Source: Neocallimastix lanati (nom. inval.) (lineage: Eukaryota; Neocallimastigomycota; Neocallimastigomycetes; Neocallimastigales; Neocallimastigaceae). Taken from it: a stretch of DNA of 64,000 bases. The stretch is from assembly GCA_016946835.1 (NCBI GenBank), contig JACVTC010000070.1, positions 575,001 to 639,000 on the forward strand. The letters are read 5' to 3'. A program made the translations under genes and the position numbers. Each line of letters opens with the position of its first letter. The stretch's first letter is position 1. Below the pieces are notes generated by a model that was given only the letters and a program-made list of their open reading frames with translations, searched no databases and was not told where the DNA came from. Below, in pieces: positions 14,892-25,280 of the stretch.

Positions 14892-14976
14892 TAAATAATA
14901 ATAACTTAAATAACATTACAAAAAAAATAAATTACAAAATTAAATAGAAAAAATAATATAAAAACTCAACATATAA

Positions 14977-15045
<69 letters not shown>

Positions 15046-15485
15046 TATAATAAAATATTAATTAGAAAAACAAGTATAATTTTAATATTGATATATAATA
15101 TTTTTTAATAGTAATTATAAAATAAAAAAAAAGATATTGTATATAGACAGATTTAAATAAAAATATAAAAAATTGTATTTGTTGTATAATATTATTATAA
15201 ATTAATAAAGGAATTCACATTAAAATGACTACATGTGAAAAAAAAAAAATATATATATATATACATTATTATTATTATTTAATTATTAGTAATTTATTTC
15301 ATATTTATTTTATAAAATGTATTATAAAATAATTAAGACTGTTAAATAATAATATACTTTTTATTTTTAAAACTTTATAACTTTAAAAATTTATCCTACT
15401 GTATATTAGCATTTCATTCATAGTTATTTTTTACATTCAAATTTTTTTTTTTATACATATATAGTTGAAAACAATAATTTTTAAT
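14638..15485. other. AT-rich 3' flank with AAT arrays
   Basis: A run of about 40 at 14680-14715, AAT arrays at about 14846-14891 and 14977-15045, TA dinucleotides near 15249-15264. No gene seen. Confidence 0.7.
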
Positions 15486-15770
15486 CAATATATGAACTGT
15501 CTAATAAGAGTTGTTTACTTAAAATGTGGCGGTTCCGCTATATCGAGTTATAGCTCATCTAAATATGAAATTCCACCAATAAGGAATATTAAAATATGAT
15601 TTATTGATAAAATTTTTTCATATTCTAAATTATTTAGAATATATAGGTAATAAGGAAAGACTCCTTATTTTATCGTTAAAAAATATATAAAAAGGTCATT
15701 GATGAAATCTAAAGATTCTCATTCACCTTCTCCACAACATAGCAAGACTTTCGGACAATAGTCAAAAACT
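15486..15770 (+). other. Possible solo LTR or retroelement flank
   Basis: A more balanced stretch starting near tgtctaataagag, containing a palindromic segment around 15619-15650 (catattctaaattatttagaatatat), a TATATAAAAAGG box near 15686-15697 and CT-rich DNA after it, as in a promoter-bearing LTR. No matching second copy is present in the window, so this is only suggestive. Confidence 0.25.
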
Positions 15771-15771
15771 C

Positions 15772-15961
15772 TACCACTTATGATAACAATCGTAGTGTTA
15801 CATTTAAAACAAGATCTTAATTTTAAAATTTAGTTAAAACCTAAATTAAATTGGAGATATTTCCTTTACCACTTATGATAGCAATCGTAGTGTTACATTT
15901 AAAACAAGATCTTAATTTTAAAATTTAGTTAAAACCTAAATTAAATTGGAGATATTTCCTT
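15772..15961 (+). repeat. Perfect-looking 95 bp tandem duplication
   Basis: Copies at 15772-15866 and 15867-15961 differ at a single site (gataacaatcg versus gatagcaatcg). The near identity implies a recent event. Confidence 0.95.
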
Positions 15962-16068
15962 AAGTATTAAAAGAATTGATTCAATTAAAAATAATGAAAA
16001 GAAATATCATAAAAAATTTTATATCGAACAAAAATATATAGATACATAATTACAACATTAATATATAT

Positions 16069-16111
<43 letters not shown>

Positions 16112-16293
16112 TTTTTTTTTTTTTTTTAAACAGGGAAAAGAATATAAATTTATTAATTTTATTATAAATATACATGTAGGTAAAAAGTACATTTGAATTT
16201 AGAAATAAAAAGAAAAGTTTAAAAATAAAAAATAATAAAGCTCAATAATACTATGTATTTCAGTAAGTTATACTATGCGGGAATTCTCCCTTC

Positions 16294-16798
16294 CTAACAA
16301 ATAAAAAAAGTAATAAAACATAGAAGTAACATCTTTAAAAAAGATAGTGTGATGTCCATTAAACTCTCACCGGATTCATCATTTATTGAACTACTAAGGC
16401 GAGATTCATCCTTCGTAGAAATAGATGATGATCCTGTATTATTATTATTATGCCTTATCAGTACGACGTCGAAGCTATTGGTTAAGTTTGGTATTTTGCA
16501 ACACCTATCAAATAATAGCTCAAACGAACTACTAATGATAGGTATTGTTCTAGTTAAGAATTCCTCCAAGCCCACAATTTTTGGAACAGGCGACTCAGAT
16601 GAACCTTTGAAAAGTAGCTCATTCAATTGTCTCTATTCCCCACTATCGAAATGTAGCTCATTTAAAGCTAAGAAGGAGCAAGTATATATAATAATTGATA
16701 TAATCTTCAAAATCAGAAATAGAGTCATAGGAAGAAAGAGGATTAAACACTTTAATCTTCCTAAGGAACAAAACATAGAGATCATTGATAAAATTTAA
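16294..16798 (-). pseudogene. Coding-like island of unknown identity, possible retroelement Gag relic
   Basis: Composition is clearly less AT-biased than the flanks and both strands are open for about 110-149 codons. The minus strand (16626-16294) reads as a soluble, Ser/Asn/Leu-rich sequence (NELLFKGSSESPVPKIVGL, then a run of Asn/Ser and KDESRLSSS) and similar residues continue upstream with stops (NELHFDSG near 16665). The plus strand (16349-16798) begins with an ATG and is equally long. I recognise no domain on either. Gag proteins have comparable weakly conserved sequences, hence the tentative call. Confidence 0.3.
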
Positions 16799-17447
16799 AG
16801 AATTCTATCTATAAAAAAAATTAAAAAGTGAATATATATTTTTTATTTCTTTACTTAAATCAGTTAATTTATTTATTGTTAAATTACATTTTTTTACTAA
16901 ATTATATATATATATATAAATATTCCTTTTCTTCCTAAATTAAATAAAAGTATACTTTTCATAGCTTTATTTAATAATTATTAATCAATTTATTAATTTA
17001 ATAAATTCTTTTTTAAATAAAATATTTTTTTTTATTAAACATAAATTAGTATTAAAAAAAAAAAAAAAAAAAAATACAATATTTTTAAACATATCAATTT
17101 GTTTTTTATAATAATTTATTATTTAGTAAATAATATCTAATAACCGTTATATTGATTTTTATAATATATTTAACTTCCTTTTCATAATTTCTTTGTTATA
17201 TTCCAAATATTACAATGATAAGTTAAAATTAAATAATACAAAAATATAATTAATTAAAATAAAAAAAAAAAAAATAATTATAATTGATTCATTATATAGA
17301 ACTAAAGAAGACAAATATTACATAATAACAATGTAATTACATTATTTTTTTACATTATATTCACATAATAATTATCTTCGTTTAGTTTTAATAATTAATT
17401 TCTTTTTAATTATTTTATGTCTTACTATTAATATAAACTTTTAATAT

Positions 17448-17489
<42 letters not shown>

Positions 17490-17717
17490 ATAAATTATAT
17501 TACTCTTCAAAGTGAATATTTTATATTAAAAGTTTATATTTTACCAGGCTATCCTTGTATTTGTAAGACAGACCTTTTTTAACATTTATATATATATATT
17601 CTATTAGATCTTTTCTTATTAAGTTTATTTAAATTTAAAAAAAATAAAAATAAAGAAATAATCACGATTATATTCAATTTAAATATTCAATTATTAATAA
17701 CTTACCAATTATCTAAC
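16799..17717. other. AT-rich spacer
   Basis: No gene seen. A run near 17055-17073, T run near 17453-17485, and a repeated 12-base piece ctttaatataaa near 17430-17452. Confidence 0.6.
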
Positions 17718-18023
17718 TTAGATATTCTTTAAAAATCGTTTATATGAAATAAACATGAAAGGTTCACTTATGCTTTCACCATTGTTCTTAATGATATGAT
17801 ATATCCAGAACTTATTGTTTCCTGCATTTTGAGTGATATTTGCAAAACCATTGTTTAAATCAATTGGATCAATAGTAGCAACGTCTCTTAAACCATCTAT
17901 ACCTTTTTTTAATATAAAATTTTTAACGCACTTTTTTAAATCAGATATATTCTCAGTATCTCTATTAGGTATTCCTATGCCTATTAAATAGGCATTTTGA
18001 GCTCCACTTTCACTAAAATTCAT
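17718..18023 (-). CDS. Small hypothetical protein (101 aa)
   Basis: Single open frame with G+C well above its flanks and an A-rich leader (aaataaaagaaaa) before the ATG, as in the confident genes here. No signal peptide or membrane helix. The sequence is soluble and mixed: an N-terminal AYLIGIGIPNRDTE segment, a Lys-rich middle helix (about residues 30-45), then NNKFWIYHIIKNNGESISEPF near the C terminus. I do not recognise the family. The length and composition favour a real gene or the last exon of one. Confidence 0.55.
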   Translation of the reverse strand: MNFSESGAQNAYLIGIGIPNRDTENISDLKKCVKNFILKKGIDGLRDVATIDPIDLNNGFANITQNAGNNKFWIYHIIKNNGESISEPFMFISYKRFLKNI

Positions 18024-18950
18024 TTTTCTTTTATTTATTTATTTTTATTATTATAAATATATATTTTTATTTATAAAGGAATTTAAGTAATTAATACAAT
18101 TTACTTTCCTTTTACAATTGAAATATGAAATATAAATATTTTAACTTTGTAAAAAAGATTATGCTTTTATATTAATTTATTTATTTATTTGTTCATTTAT
18201 TTATTTATTTATTTATATTTATTTATTTATTTATATATTTATTAATTTTTTTACATTTAATTATTAATCAAATATAATTTTATTAACTTTTTTATTTTTT
18301 CAATACACAATAAGCTTTATCAACTAATAAAATTTACAAAATAAAAAATAAATAAAAAATAAATAAATATAATATAATGCAATATAATATAATATATATA
18401 CATATTTTTAATTATTATATTTAAGATTTGTATTTATATATTATTGCAAGCTTTATTCCAAGTTGTTAACTGCCCCAGATTATTCAATATTGTCATTAGA
18501 AATTTAAAACTAATTGTGGAGTCAATAAAATTTAATAGAAATATAAATGGAATAGTTATATATATTATATAAAAGTATATTCAAAATAATAATAGTAATA
18601 TATATAATTTATATAAAATATAAATTTAAATAAATTAACAATATTAATTAATATTATATTATTTAAATAATTTAATACAATTTTTTAATATTTACAATAA
18701 ATTAACAATATTAATTAATATTGTGCTATTTAAATAATTTAATACAATTTTTTAATATTTACAATAAATTTAACAATATATTAACATTGTGCTATTTAAA
18801 TAATTTAATATAATTTTTAATAAATTTAACAATAAATTTAACAATAATAATTAATTAATAATAAAAATAAATAATATATAGTATACATCAATAAATAATA
18901 ATACTATAAAATATTCAAAATTTTAATAAATATTAGTATGTTTATGTATA

Positions 18951-18997
18951 TACTATTTATATATAAATATGATCTAAAATAAAAAAGTATTATGATG
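18951..18997 (+). repeat. 47 bp direct repeat, left copy
   Basis: Identical to 19325-19371. The two copies bracket 327 bp of ATGATTGAT-rich repetitive DNA, which looks like a tandem duplication or an insertion bounded by repeats. Confidence 0.93.
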
Positions 18998-19324
18998 GAT
19001 ATCATCTCTTGATCAATTCATTTTTGAATGATATGCAATGATGATGAATGATTGATCAAAATTATTTCATTTTTGAATGATATTTTGCAATGATCAAAAA
19101 TTATTTCATTTGAATGATATTTTTGCAATGATTGATTGATTTGAATTGGATATATATATATATATATATGGATGATGATGATGAATGAATGTGATTAATT
19201 AATTATCAATATCATTTCATTTTTTTGGGATATGAAAAAAAATGGGATATGAAAAAAAAATGATCAATAATCAAATATATCCCAATCAATTCATTTCTAT
19301 TATCAATATCATTTCATTTTCTTG

Positions 19325-19371
19325 TACTATTTATATATAAATATGATCTAAAATAAAAAAGTATTATGATG
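19325..19371 (+). repeat. 47 bp direct repeat, right copy
   Basis: Exact copy of 18951-18997 on the same strand. Confidence 0.93.
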
Positions 19372-19417
19372 TATTAAATTAAGTATATATATAGTTAAAA
19401 TAATACATAAAATAGGA

Positions 19418-20632
19418 GTGTCATTTTGTGTCAATTCGAAAAATTTCATTTCGTAAAATTTTAATTAAATAGATAAATAAAATAATAAAATAATAAATAA
19501 AAAATTTATAAATTATATAAATTATTAACTATTTTTTTTTTTTTTATATTATTATATTTTTATTTATTGGATAATAAAATTATTAAATTTTATTATCATT
19601 ATTATTATTATAAATTTAATAAAAAGAACTATTAATAATAATAAAAAATAAAAAGTTTATAATTAATAGTAATAAATAATAATAAAAATAATAATAATAA
19701 TAAAAGGAACAAATAATAAAAACAAAATAAAAAGATTGATAATAAAAAATAAAAAATAAAACAGAAATAAAAAAAAAAAAAGAATTATTAATAAAAAATA
19801 AAAAGATTGATAATTAAAAAATAAAAAATCAAATAGAAATGAAGAAATAGAACGAAGAATGAAAATAAAAAGTTTTATAATTAATAATAAAAAATATAAT
19901 AAAAAAAAAAATTATTAATAAAAAAAAAAATTATTAATAAAAAATAAAAAATTAAAATTAAAATATAAAATATAAAATATAAAAAATAGATACCACCTAA
20001 AATCATCCTAACTTTGTGCTACTTTTAACTCCCTTTTTTTAAGATGTCCTTTTTTTTTTTTTTTTTTTTTTACTGGATTATTTATAAATATTTCTTTTAT
20101 TAAAAAAATTTATTAGTAATTTAAAATTTTTTAAAATACTGCGCAAGGACTTAGAAAGTGTAAAATGATCAATTAATTATTTAGATATTATTTTTTTTAA
20201 TTTTTTTAATAATTATATTTTAATTTTAATAATTATATTTTAAATTATTATCCTTTACATCTTTTAAATTATTAATACTTATTTTTTTTATATATAAAAA
20301 ATAATATTAATTATATATATTTATTGAAATATTATAAATCATTTATAACGTATGATAAAATATTTTATTTTTAAAGCGTTAATTCTAATGAATATTTATT
20401 ATTATATAATGTATATTTATTTATATATATGTATATATATATATATTTTTAAAATTTAATTTTAAAATTTATTTATTTATTATAGTTTTATTTATTTATT
20501 TTTATTTATTTAATTATTTATTTAAATTATATATATTATTTATTTGTTTTATTATTAATTTATTTATTTATTAAAAATTTTGCGAAATGACACTTTTCCG
20601 AAATGAAATTTTTCGAAATGCACCTTCCCCGG
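19418..20632. mobile_element. Putative non-autonomous element with short imperfect terminal inverted repeats
   Basis: The left end reads GTGTCATTTTGTGTCAATTCG followed by AAAAATTTCATTTCG. The right end, read on the minus strand, is GTGCATTTCGAAAAATTTCATTTCGG and AAAGTGTCATTTCGC. The shared 17-base core CGAAAAATTTCATTTCG is in opposite orientation 1.1 kb apart. The interior is AT-rich with AAT/AAAT repeats and a T run near 20050-20071, and has no open frame. A MITE-like element is the natural reading; target site duplication was not identified. Confidence 0.45.
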
Positions 20633-20778
20633 ATATAGCTATATTACGCTACATAATATTATTATATGTATTATTTTGTTACTTCAATTTTTAAATTAAT
20701 TATTAAGTGAATAATTAAATAAATAATGTAATGGTTAGATTTTATGATTTTAATTCTTATATTTAAATGTTATTAATA

Positions 20779-21060
20779 AAAGAATTATATATAAAAATAT
20801 AAATGTTATTAATAACTATTCTTTTATTTAAATGCTATTAATAAAAAAATTATATAAAAATATAAATGTTATTAAAAATATAAATGTTATTAAAAATATA
20901 AATGTTATTAATAATTATTCTTTTATTTAAATGCTATTAATAAAAAAATTATATAAAAATATAAATGTTATTAAAAATATAAATGTTATTAAAAATATAA
21001 ATGTTATTAAAAATATAAATGTTATTAAAAATATAAATGTTATTAATAATAAATCTTTTA
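20779..21060 (+). repeat. 17-18 bp tandem repeat (AAAAATATAAATGTTATT)
   Basis: The unit occurs many times between 20779 and 21060, partly interspersed with ttcttttatttaaatgctattaataaaaaaatt, which itself occurs twice, giving a higher-order pattern. Confidence 0.9.
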
Positions 21061-21249
21061 TTTAAATTTTATTAAAAAAAAATAATAATTATAATGATAA
21101 AACTATTAATTATACATTGTATTTGAATATTTATTTAAACTATATAAATTTAATAAGCTTTATAAATTAAATTTTTGAACGACAGAATTCTGATTATTTC
21201 GTTTGGTCATTTCTCATTTCTTAATTATTTATTATAAAATAATATTTAT

Positions 21250-22653
21250 ATTATATTATTTAAATTAGTTAAATAATCAAACCACAAATTAATAATATTA
21301 TTTCTATCACATTTAGATTCAATTAACTTGGCTTCAATATTTTTGTAGCGTTCAATTAAGACACTGAATTCATTAGCTTTATTTATTGCTCTTTTTTTTA
21401 TTTTCCAAATTCCTCTTATTTTTTTTGATAATTATAATATAATATGATAAATGTTCAAGTTCATTTAATTTATCTATTAATTCATAATAAGATGGTTTTG
21501 TTGGAAATAAATTATTTAAATAATTATTGAGTGATTATGAGGTATTGTTTGTTATATGTTCCATTTTATTATAATAATTCCAAATTTTCATATCATAACC
21601 AACTAAATATGTTTTATAAAAATATTCTAAAAATTTAAAAAATTGACAATAATTATTTTTAATGGAAATAATTTTAATTATAACATAAATATCAAATATG
21701 TATTCAGGATTTAAAATTGGCAAATTTGAAATAGCTATATAATAAATAAATATATTATTATCATTTTATACTTCATTATAGCATAATTTATTTTTTTTTT
21801 AATTTTCTAGTGATTTTTTATAATGCCAAATGCAATATTTAATATTTGTATTAGGAAATATTGTCCCTTTCAAAATCACAATGCAAATTCTTTCTTGGTT
21901 TAATTATAATATTATTGTTACATGTATTAACTTTTTTTTTTTTTAATTTTTCAAATAATATTTTATATTTTTCTTGTTCTTTATTTTTTAATATTGCAAA
22001 AGAAGTAGTGTAAAAACTATCTAATTCTTTAGCATAAGTTCTTGTAATAAATATTTGATAACTATATGTAGGAGCAATAAAAAATGTATCATCAACAAAT
22101 ATATCATCATTATATTCCTTAAATAATTTTACTTGAAAAGGGGATTGAAAAATTATTAAATTAGAATTTTTGAATGTCATAAAATTTTCACCTCGCTTTG
22201 TTTTATAATATTCAGATTAATTAGGAATTTCAGCAAATGTTGTTTCATTGGATGGTAGTTTTTTATTTTAATTTCTTGATATTTGGGATTTAATTGAATT
22301 ATATTCTGGACATATACGTCCCATTTCTTTAGAAATATTATTATATAGGGTTTTTTTTTTATACCAAAATGAATTGAACTTTTTTCAATTCCATCTTTAA
22401 TTTTATGTTTCATCATAGGTAGAGATATATCATATTCTTTTTCAGGATGATTATGTGAACTATCATATTTTAAGATTTCTTTCTTATCATTTAAAATAAT
22501 AAAAGATTTACATTTGTCTTATTTTTTTTATATTCGGTACATTTGTAAGCTTTGGAATTATCTTTTCTTATATATGAAAAATTAAATTTATATGATAATT
22601 TGCTCTTTTCATTTGTTAGACTCACTTATATCAATAATTAGATTTTCTTCCAT
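21250..22653 (-). pseudogene. MULE transposase (Mutator-like) pseudogene with FLYWCH-type zinc finger
   Basis: From the ATG at 22653 downward: a FLYWCH-like finger (YKFNFSYIRKDNSKAYKC ... HNHPEKEYD), a linker, then the MULE domain with FQSPFQVKLFKE, FVDDTFFIAP carrying the first catalytic Asp, the C-x-x-H motif CIWHYKKSL near 21810-21840, and FLEYFYKTYL ... IWNYYNKMEH followed by TNNTS. The final part, NYLNNLFPTKPSYYELIDKL, is the usual C-terminal region. Several in-frame stops and frameshifts break it; the codon expected to give the third catalytic Glu after TNN[A/T]S is TAA. Terminal inverted repeats were not found. Confidence 0.87.
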
Positions 22654-22766
22654 TTCTATATTTTTATAAATATTTTTTAATTATATAATTAAAATTATTA
22701 TATTAATTATCCAATATTATTCTTTATATTAATTTCGAAAAATTAGTTTTTCAATTATTTGTAAAA

Positions 22767-22768
<2 letters not shown>

Positions 22769-22797
<29 letters not shown>

Positions 22798-23470
22798 AGA
22801 ATGTAATAATATAAGTACAAATATATAAAATAAAATAAATAGTTGAAATATAAATATAAGTACAGATTGAATAAAATAAAATAAATAGTTGAAATATAAA
22901 TTTAAGTACAGATTGAATAAAATAAAATAAAATAAAATAAAATAAATAGTAGAATATAAATATAAAGTACAGATTGAATAAAATAAAATAAAATAAAATA
23001 AAATAAAATAAAATAAAATAAAATAAAATAAATAGTAGAATATAAATATAAAGTACAGATTGAATAAAATAAAATAAAATAAAATAAAATAAAATAAAAT
23101 AAAATAAAATAAAATAAAATAAATAGTAGAATATAAATATAAAGTACAGATTGAATAAAATAAAATAAAATAAAATAAAATAAAATAAAATAAAATAAAA
23201 TAAAATAAAATAAAATAAAATAAATAGTAGAATATAAATATAAAGTACAGATTGAATAAAATAAAATAAAATAAAATAAAATAAAATAAAATAAAATAAA
23301 ATAAAATAAAATAAAATAAAATAAAATAAAATAAAATAAAATAAAATAAAATAAAATAAAATAAAATAAAATAAAATAAAATAAATATTGAATGTAATAA
23401 TATAAAGTACAAGTATATAAAATAAAATAAAATAAAATATAATGAAATAAAATAAAATAAATATCTATTA
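22769..23470 (-). repeat. AAAAT pentamer arrays in a higher-order repeat
   Basis: Blocks of (AAAAT)n alternate with a ~35 bp spacer containing agtagaatataaatataaagtacagattg, at least six times, with the pentamer block lengthening to the right. On the minus strand this stays open for 227 codons as Phe-Ile-Leu-Tyr repeats, but that is a repeat artefact and not a gene. Confidence 0.93.
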
Positions 23471-23700
23471 TTATTTTTTATTACAGAATATTACAAGATC
23501 AATGTTTTCAAAATAACAAAATTTTACATTTTTATTATATTCAATTAATGATGTAATTTAATATAAAAAACAATATTATTAATTGTTAATAATCTCAATA
23601 AATATAAATGATTTTTTTGCATTCTAACATATATAATTAAATAAAGCATTTTATTTTTAAAATTAAATTGTCTTAAATATTCTTTAATAAAAAAAAATAA

Positions 23701-23932
23701 TAAATATTTATTTTATTTTATTTTATATACTTGTACTTTTATATTATTACATTCAATATTTATTTTACTTTGTTTTATTTTATTTTTTTTATTTTATTCA
23801 ATTTGTACTTTATATTAAATATTCTACTAGTTATTTTATTTTATTTTATTTTATTCAATCTACACTTATATTTGTGTTTCAACAATTTATTTTATTTTAT
23901 TTTATTTTATATACTTGTAAAATATATTAAAT
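23701..23932 (+). repeat. Inverted partial copy of the pentamer higher-order repeat
   Basis: Positions about 23706-23762 are the reverse complement of about 23386-23440 with one extra T (shared attgaatgtaataatataaa and gtacaagtatataaaat). The following 150 bp continues the inverted spacer/pentamer pattern. With the left arm it can form a large hairpin around a ~240 bp loop. Confidence 0.85.
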
Positions 23933-24021
23933 TATTTCATTATCATAATTATACTAGTTGTTTATTTATTTCATTATATTTGAAATATATTATGCTATTA
24001 ACATATAAAGATTTTCATTAC

Positions 24022-24099
24022 TAATGAGCCACGTTTAGTATAAATATCCATGTATTTTTCAAATTGTAAATTAGATAACTCATTTAAATAATTATTCAT
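24022..24099 (-). pseudogene. Coding-like scrap (possible first exon)
   Basis: Minus strand from an ATG at 24099 reads MNNYLNELSNLQFEKYMDI then YTKRGSL up to a GTAATG that could be an intron donor. No continuation was found because the neighbouring DNA is the inverted repeat. Identity unknown. Confidence 0.2.
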
Positions 24100-24109
24100 A
24101 TTAATAAAT

Positions 24110-24246
24110 AAATAAACTTTAATTAATAATAAAATATTTTATAAAATTATTATTTATATATATATATTTATTTATTTATTCACTTATTTATCTATTTTCT
24201 TTTATGAATTTTTATGTTTGTTTATATAATATTAATAAAATTTTTC

Positions 24247-24291
<45 letters not shown>

Positions 24292-25280
24292 TTTCTAGGA
24301 GTTTAACATTCTGGATATTTATAAACTATAAAACAATACATTGATGTGAAAATAATTAACAATAGCAAACCTAAAATTAAATTAATAAATCATGAATTAA
24401 AAATAGAATTAATAATATATAAATTTATATTAGGTAAATTAAAAATACATTTTTATATAGCAATTTTAATAGTATAACAAATGAATTAATAATAAAATAT
24501 CAATTAATTGTTATATAAAAATAAAAATTATAATAATCAAAATTAATAAGTGTAAATTAATAAAAAAAAAAAAAAAAAAAGCTTTATTTCTTAATATAAT
24601 ATAAGAATAGAAATTTATCTTTGTAATAAAAAATTTATATAAAAAAATGAATAATGTTAATAAAATGTTAAAATGAATAATGTTAATAAAATTTAAATTA
24701 TAATATATAATTAAAAATATTGACATTTTAAAAAAATTTAAATTATAATATATAATTAAAAATATTGACATTTTAAAATTTTTTCAATTAGGAACTATAC
24801 CTTTTTTATAATCAATATTAAAAGAAATAATGTAACACAAAAAAAAAATTAATTTTTACTTAAAAAATGAAAATTCAATTTCCAATTTAATATAAATATG
24901 GAAATATAAAAAATTTATTAGTTATAAATGAATCATGAAGCCATAAATATTATATATAGTTATATTAAAAAGAAAAGCACAATATTTTTTATTTTCTAAA
25001 AAGACAAAAGAGAAAAGAAGAATTATTTAAAAATAATTCTTTTATTAATTGTTTTCTTTAAAAAAATATAAAAATATATTATTTTTTTTATAATTCATAA
25101 TAAATTAGATATAATGTTATTTTATAAATAATAAAGAACTATATTTATTTTTGTTTATAATTCTAAATTTATAATATAAATAAAGTAATAAGTTTTATTT
25201 ATATAATAAAATAAATATAATTTCATTTTTTCATTAGAAATAATAAATTGGTTATAAATATATATTGATATATACTTATA
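24110..25280. other. AT-rich spacer upstream of the subtilisin-like gene
   Basis: Contains TA repeats near 24263-24287, a ~24 bp duplication near 24646-24690, and a ~45 bp tandem duplication at about 24688-24775 (unit with aattataatatataattaaa). No gene seen. Confidence 0.6.

Larger units (their letters stand above)
18024..19417. other. AT-rich spacer with several tandem repeats
   Basis: TTTA repeats near 18177-18245. A unit of about 69 bp (aattaacaatattaattaat ... aatatttac) is repeated three times at about 18630-18832. Between 18998 and 19324 short TGATGAATG/TTGCAATGAT words recur. No gene seen. Confidence 0.6.

Noticed and set aside
22729-23412. 227-codon minus-strand frame of Phe/Ile/Leu/Tyr repeats
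   Set aside because: It follows from the AAAAT pentamer repeat, whose 15-base period keeps the frame open; no protein-like complexity.
22769-23470. Regularly spaced repeats as a CRISPR array
   Set aside because: The spacers are the same sequence each time and the repeats are low-complexity pentamers; the genome is eukaryotic.
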